Assembly: GCA_963760225.1 (NCBI GenBank)
Contig: CAVXCD010000001.1
Coordinates: 960,832-1,024,831, forward strand
DNA from: 13-2-20CM-66-19 sp963760225
Lineage (GTDB): Bacteria; Pseudomonadota; Gammaproteobacteria; Steroidobacterales; Steroidobacteraceae
Length of the DNA: 64,000 bases
Direction of reading: 5' to 3'
The notes under the pieces are model-generated. The model saw nothing but the letters and a program-made list of their open reading frames with translations, did no database searches and was not told the origin of the DNA. Positions 63,847 through 64,000 of this stretch are shown piece by piece. Numbering within the stretch: the first letter of the stretch is position 1; each line of letters opens with the position of its first letter. The position numbers were made by a program, and so were the translations under genes.

Positions 63847-64000
63847 GTGAATCGAGCGTCGGCGGCCGTCCGAATGGTGCTCATCTGCGCCGCCAGCGCG
63901 GTGGCGTTCTTTGTTGCCTGCAGTGGCCCCTCACAACGCGCAGCCGCCCTCGCAGAGCTCTTCGCCACCTGGCCCGCGACGGCCCATTGGCGCGTGCCGG
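63847..64000 (+). CDS. membrane protein N-terminus, cut by window edge
   Basis: A GTG three bases after the previous stop opens a frame to the window end (51 residues). It has one hydrophobic helix (VRMVLICAASAVAFFVAC) and then ALAELFATWPATAHWRVP. No family can be assigned from this. Following an RHH gene, a coupling protein of the VirD4/TraG type, which starts with membrane helices, is one possibility; a lipoprotein (FVAC) is another. Confidence 0.55.
   Translation, partial: MNRASAAVRMVLICAASAVAFFVACSGPSQRAAALAELFATWPATAHWRVP

Overview
The window is a GC-rich (about 70% by eye) chromosome segment from a gammaproteobacterium. The conserved order lptD-surA-pdxA-rsmA-apaG-apaH, amgK-murU next to lptD, mreBCD-mrdA-rodA-mltB-rlpA-dacA-dat-ybeD, and lolB-ispE-tRNA-Gln-prs-rplY-pth-ychF all point there. 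The complete kynurenine branch fits a Xanthomonadales/Nevskiales/Steroidobacterales-like lineage, but this is an inference from gene order and composition, not a phylogeny. Genes are packed with ATGA, GTGA and TGATG overlaps, and GTG or TTG starts are common.

Region 1 (1-3.3 kb, minus) is a tryptophan-to-quinolinate operon: 3-hydroxyanthranilate dioxygenase, a formamidase-type cyclase-family hydrolase, kynureninase and kynurenine 3-monooxygenase (cut by the left edge). A small lipoprotein is divergent from it. Region 2 (3.8-11 kb, minus) is the LPS-export/envelope-folding operon lptD-surA-pdxA-rsmA with a universal stress protein gene placed before apaG-apaH; pdxA has no ordinary start codon and seems to begin at ATT. 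Region 3 (11-15.6 kb, plus) holds amgK-murU (muramic acid recycling), lipA-lipB (lipoate) and a sulfate-binding lipoprotein. Region 4 (15.6-21.9 kb, minus) is a sulfate ABC operon whose ATPase carries a C-terminal universal-stress-like extension, followed by two permeases, a histidine kinase and a response regulator. Region 5 (21.9-31.9 kb, minus) is a ten-gene wall-elongation operon from mreB to ybeD.

Region 6 (32-42 kb, plus) has gatCAB, hslO and an ArsR-type regulator followed by metF and metH. Region 7 (42-53.2 kb) mixes a DUF1080 protein, mtgA, ppiB and prmC (minus), a plus-strand membrane/MoxR/DUF58 cluster, and SpoIIM- and RDD-family genes downstream of prfA (minus). Region 8 (53.3-60.4 kb, plus) is a TPR lipoprotein gene, lolB, ispE, tRNA-Gln, prs, rplY, pth and ychF.

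Region 9 (60.46 kb to the right edge) is the left end of a mobile island in tRNA-Met(CAT). The tyrosine integrase ends inside the tRNA gene and is preceded by an excisionase-like HTH gene. Beyond lie a 354-residue protein of unknown function, a roughly 360-base non-coding stretch rich in inverted repeats (possibly an origin of transfer), a ribbon-helix-helix protein and the start of a membrane protein. This lower-GC island and the sulfate/USP/two-component operon are the least ordinary parts of the window. No CRISPR array, insertion sequence or rRNA was seen.
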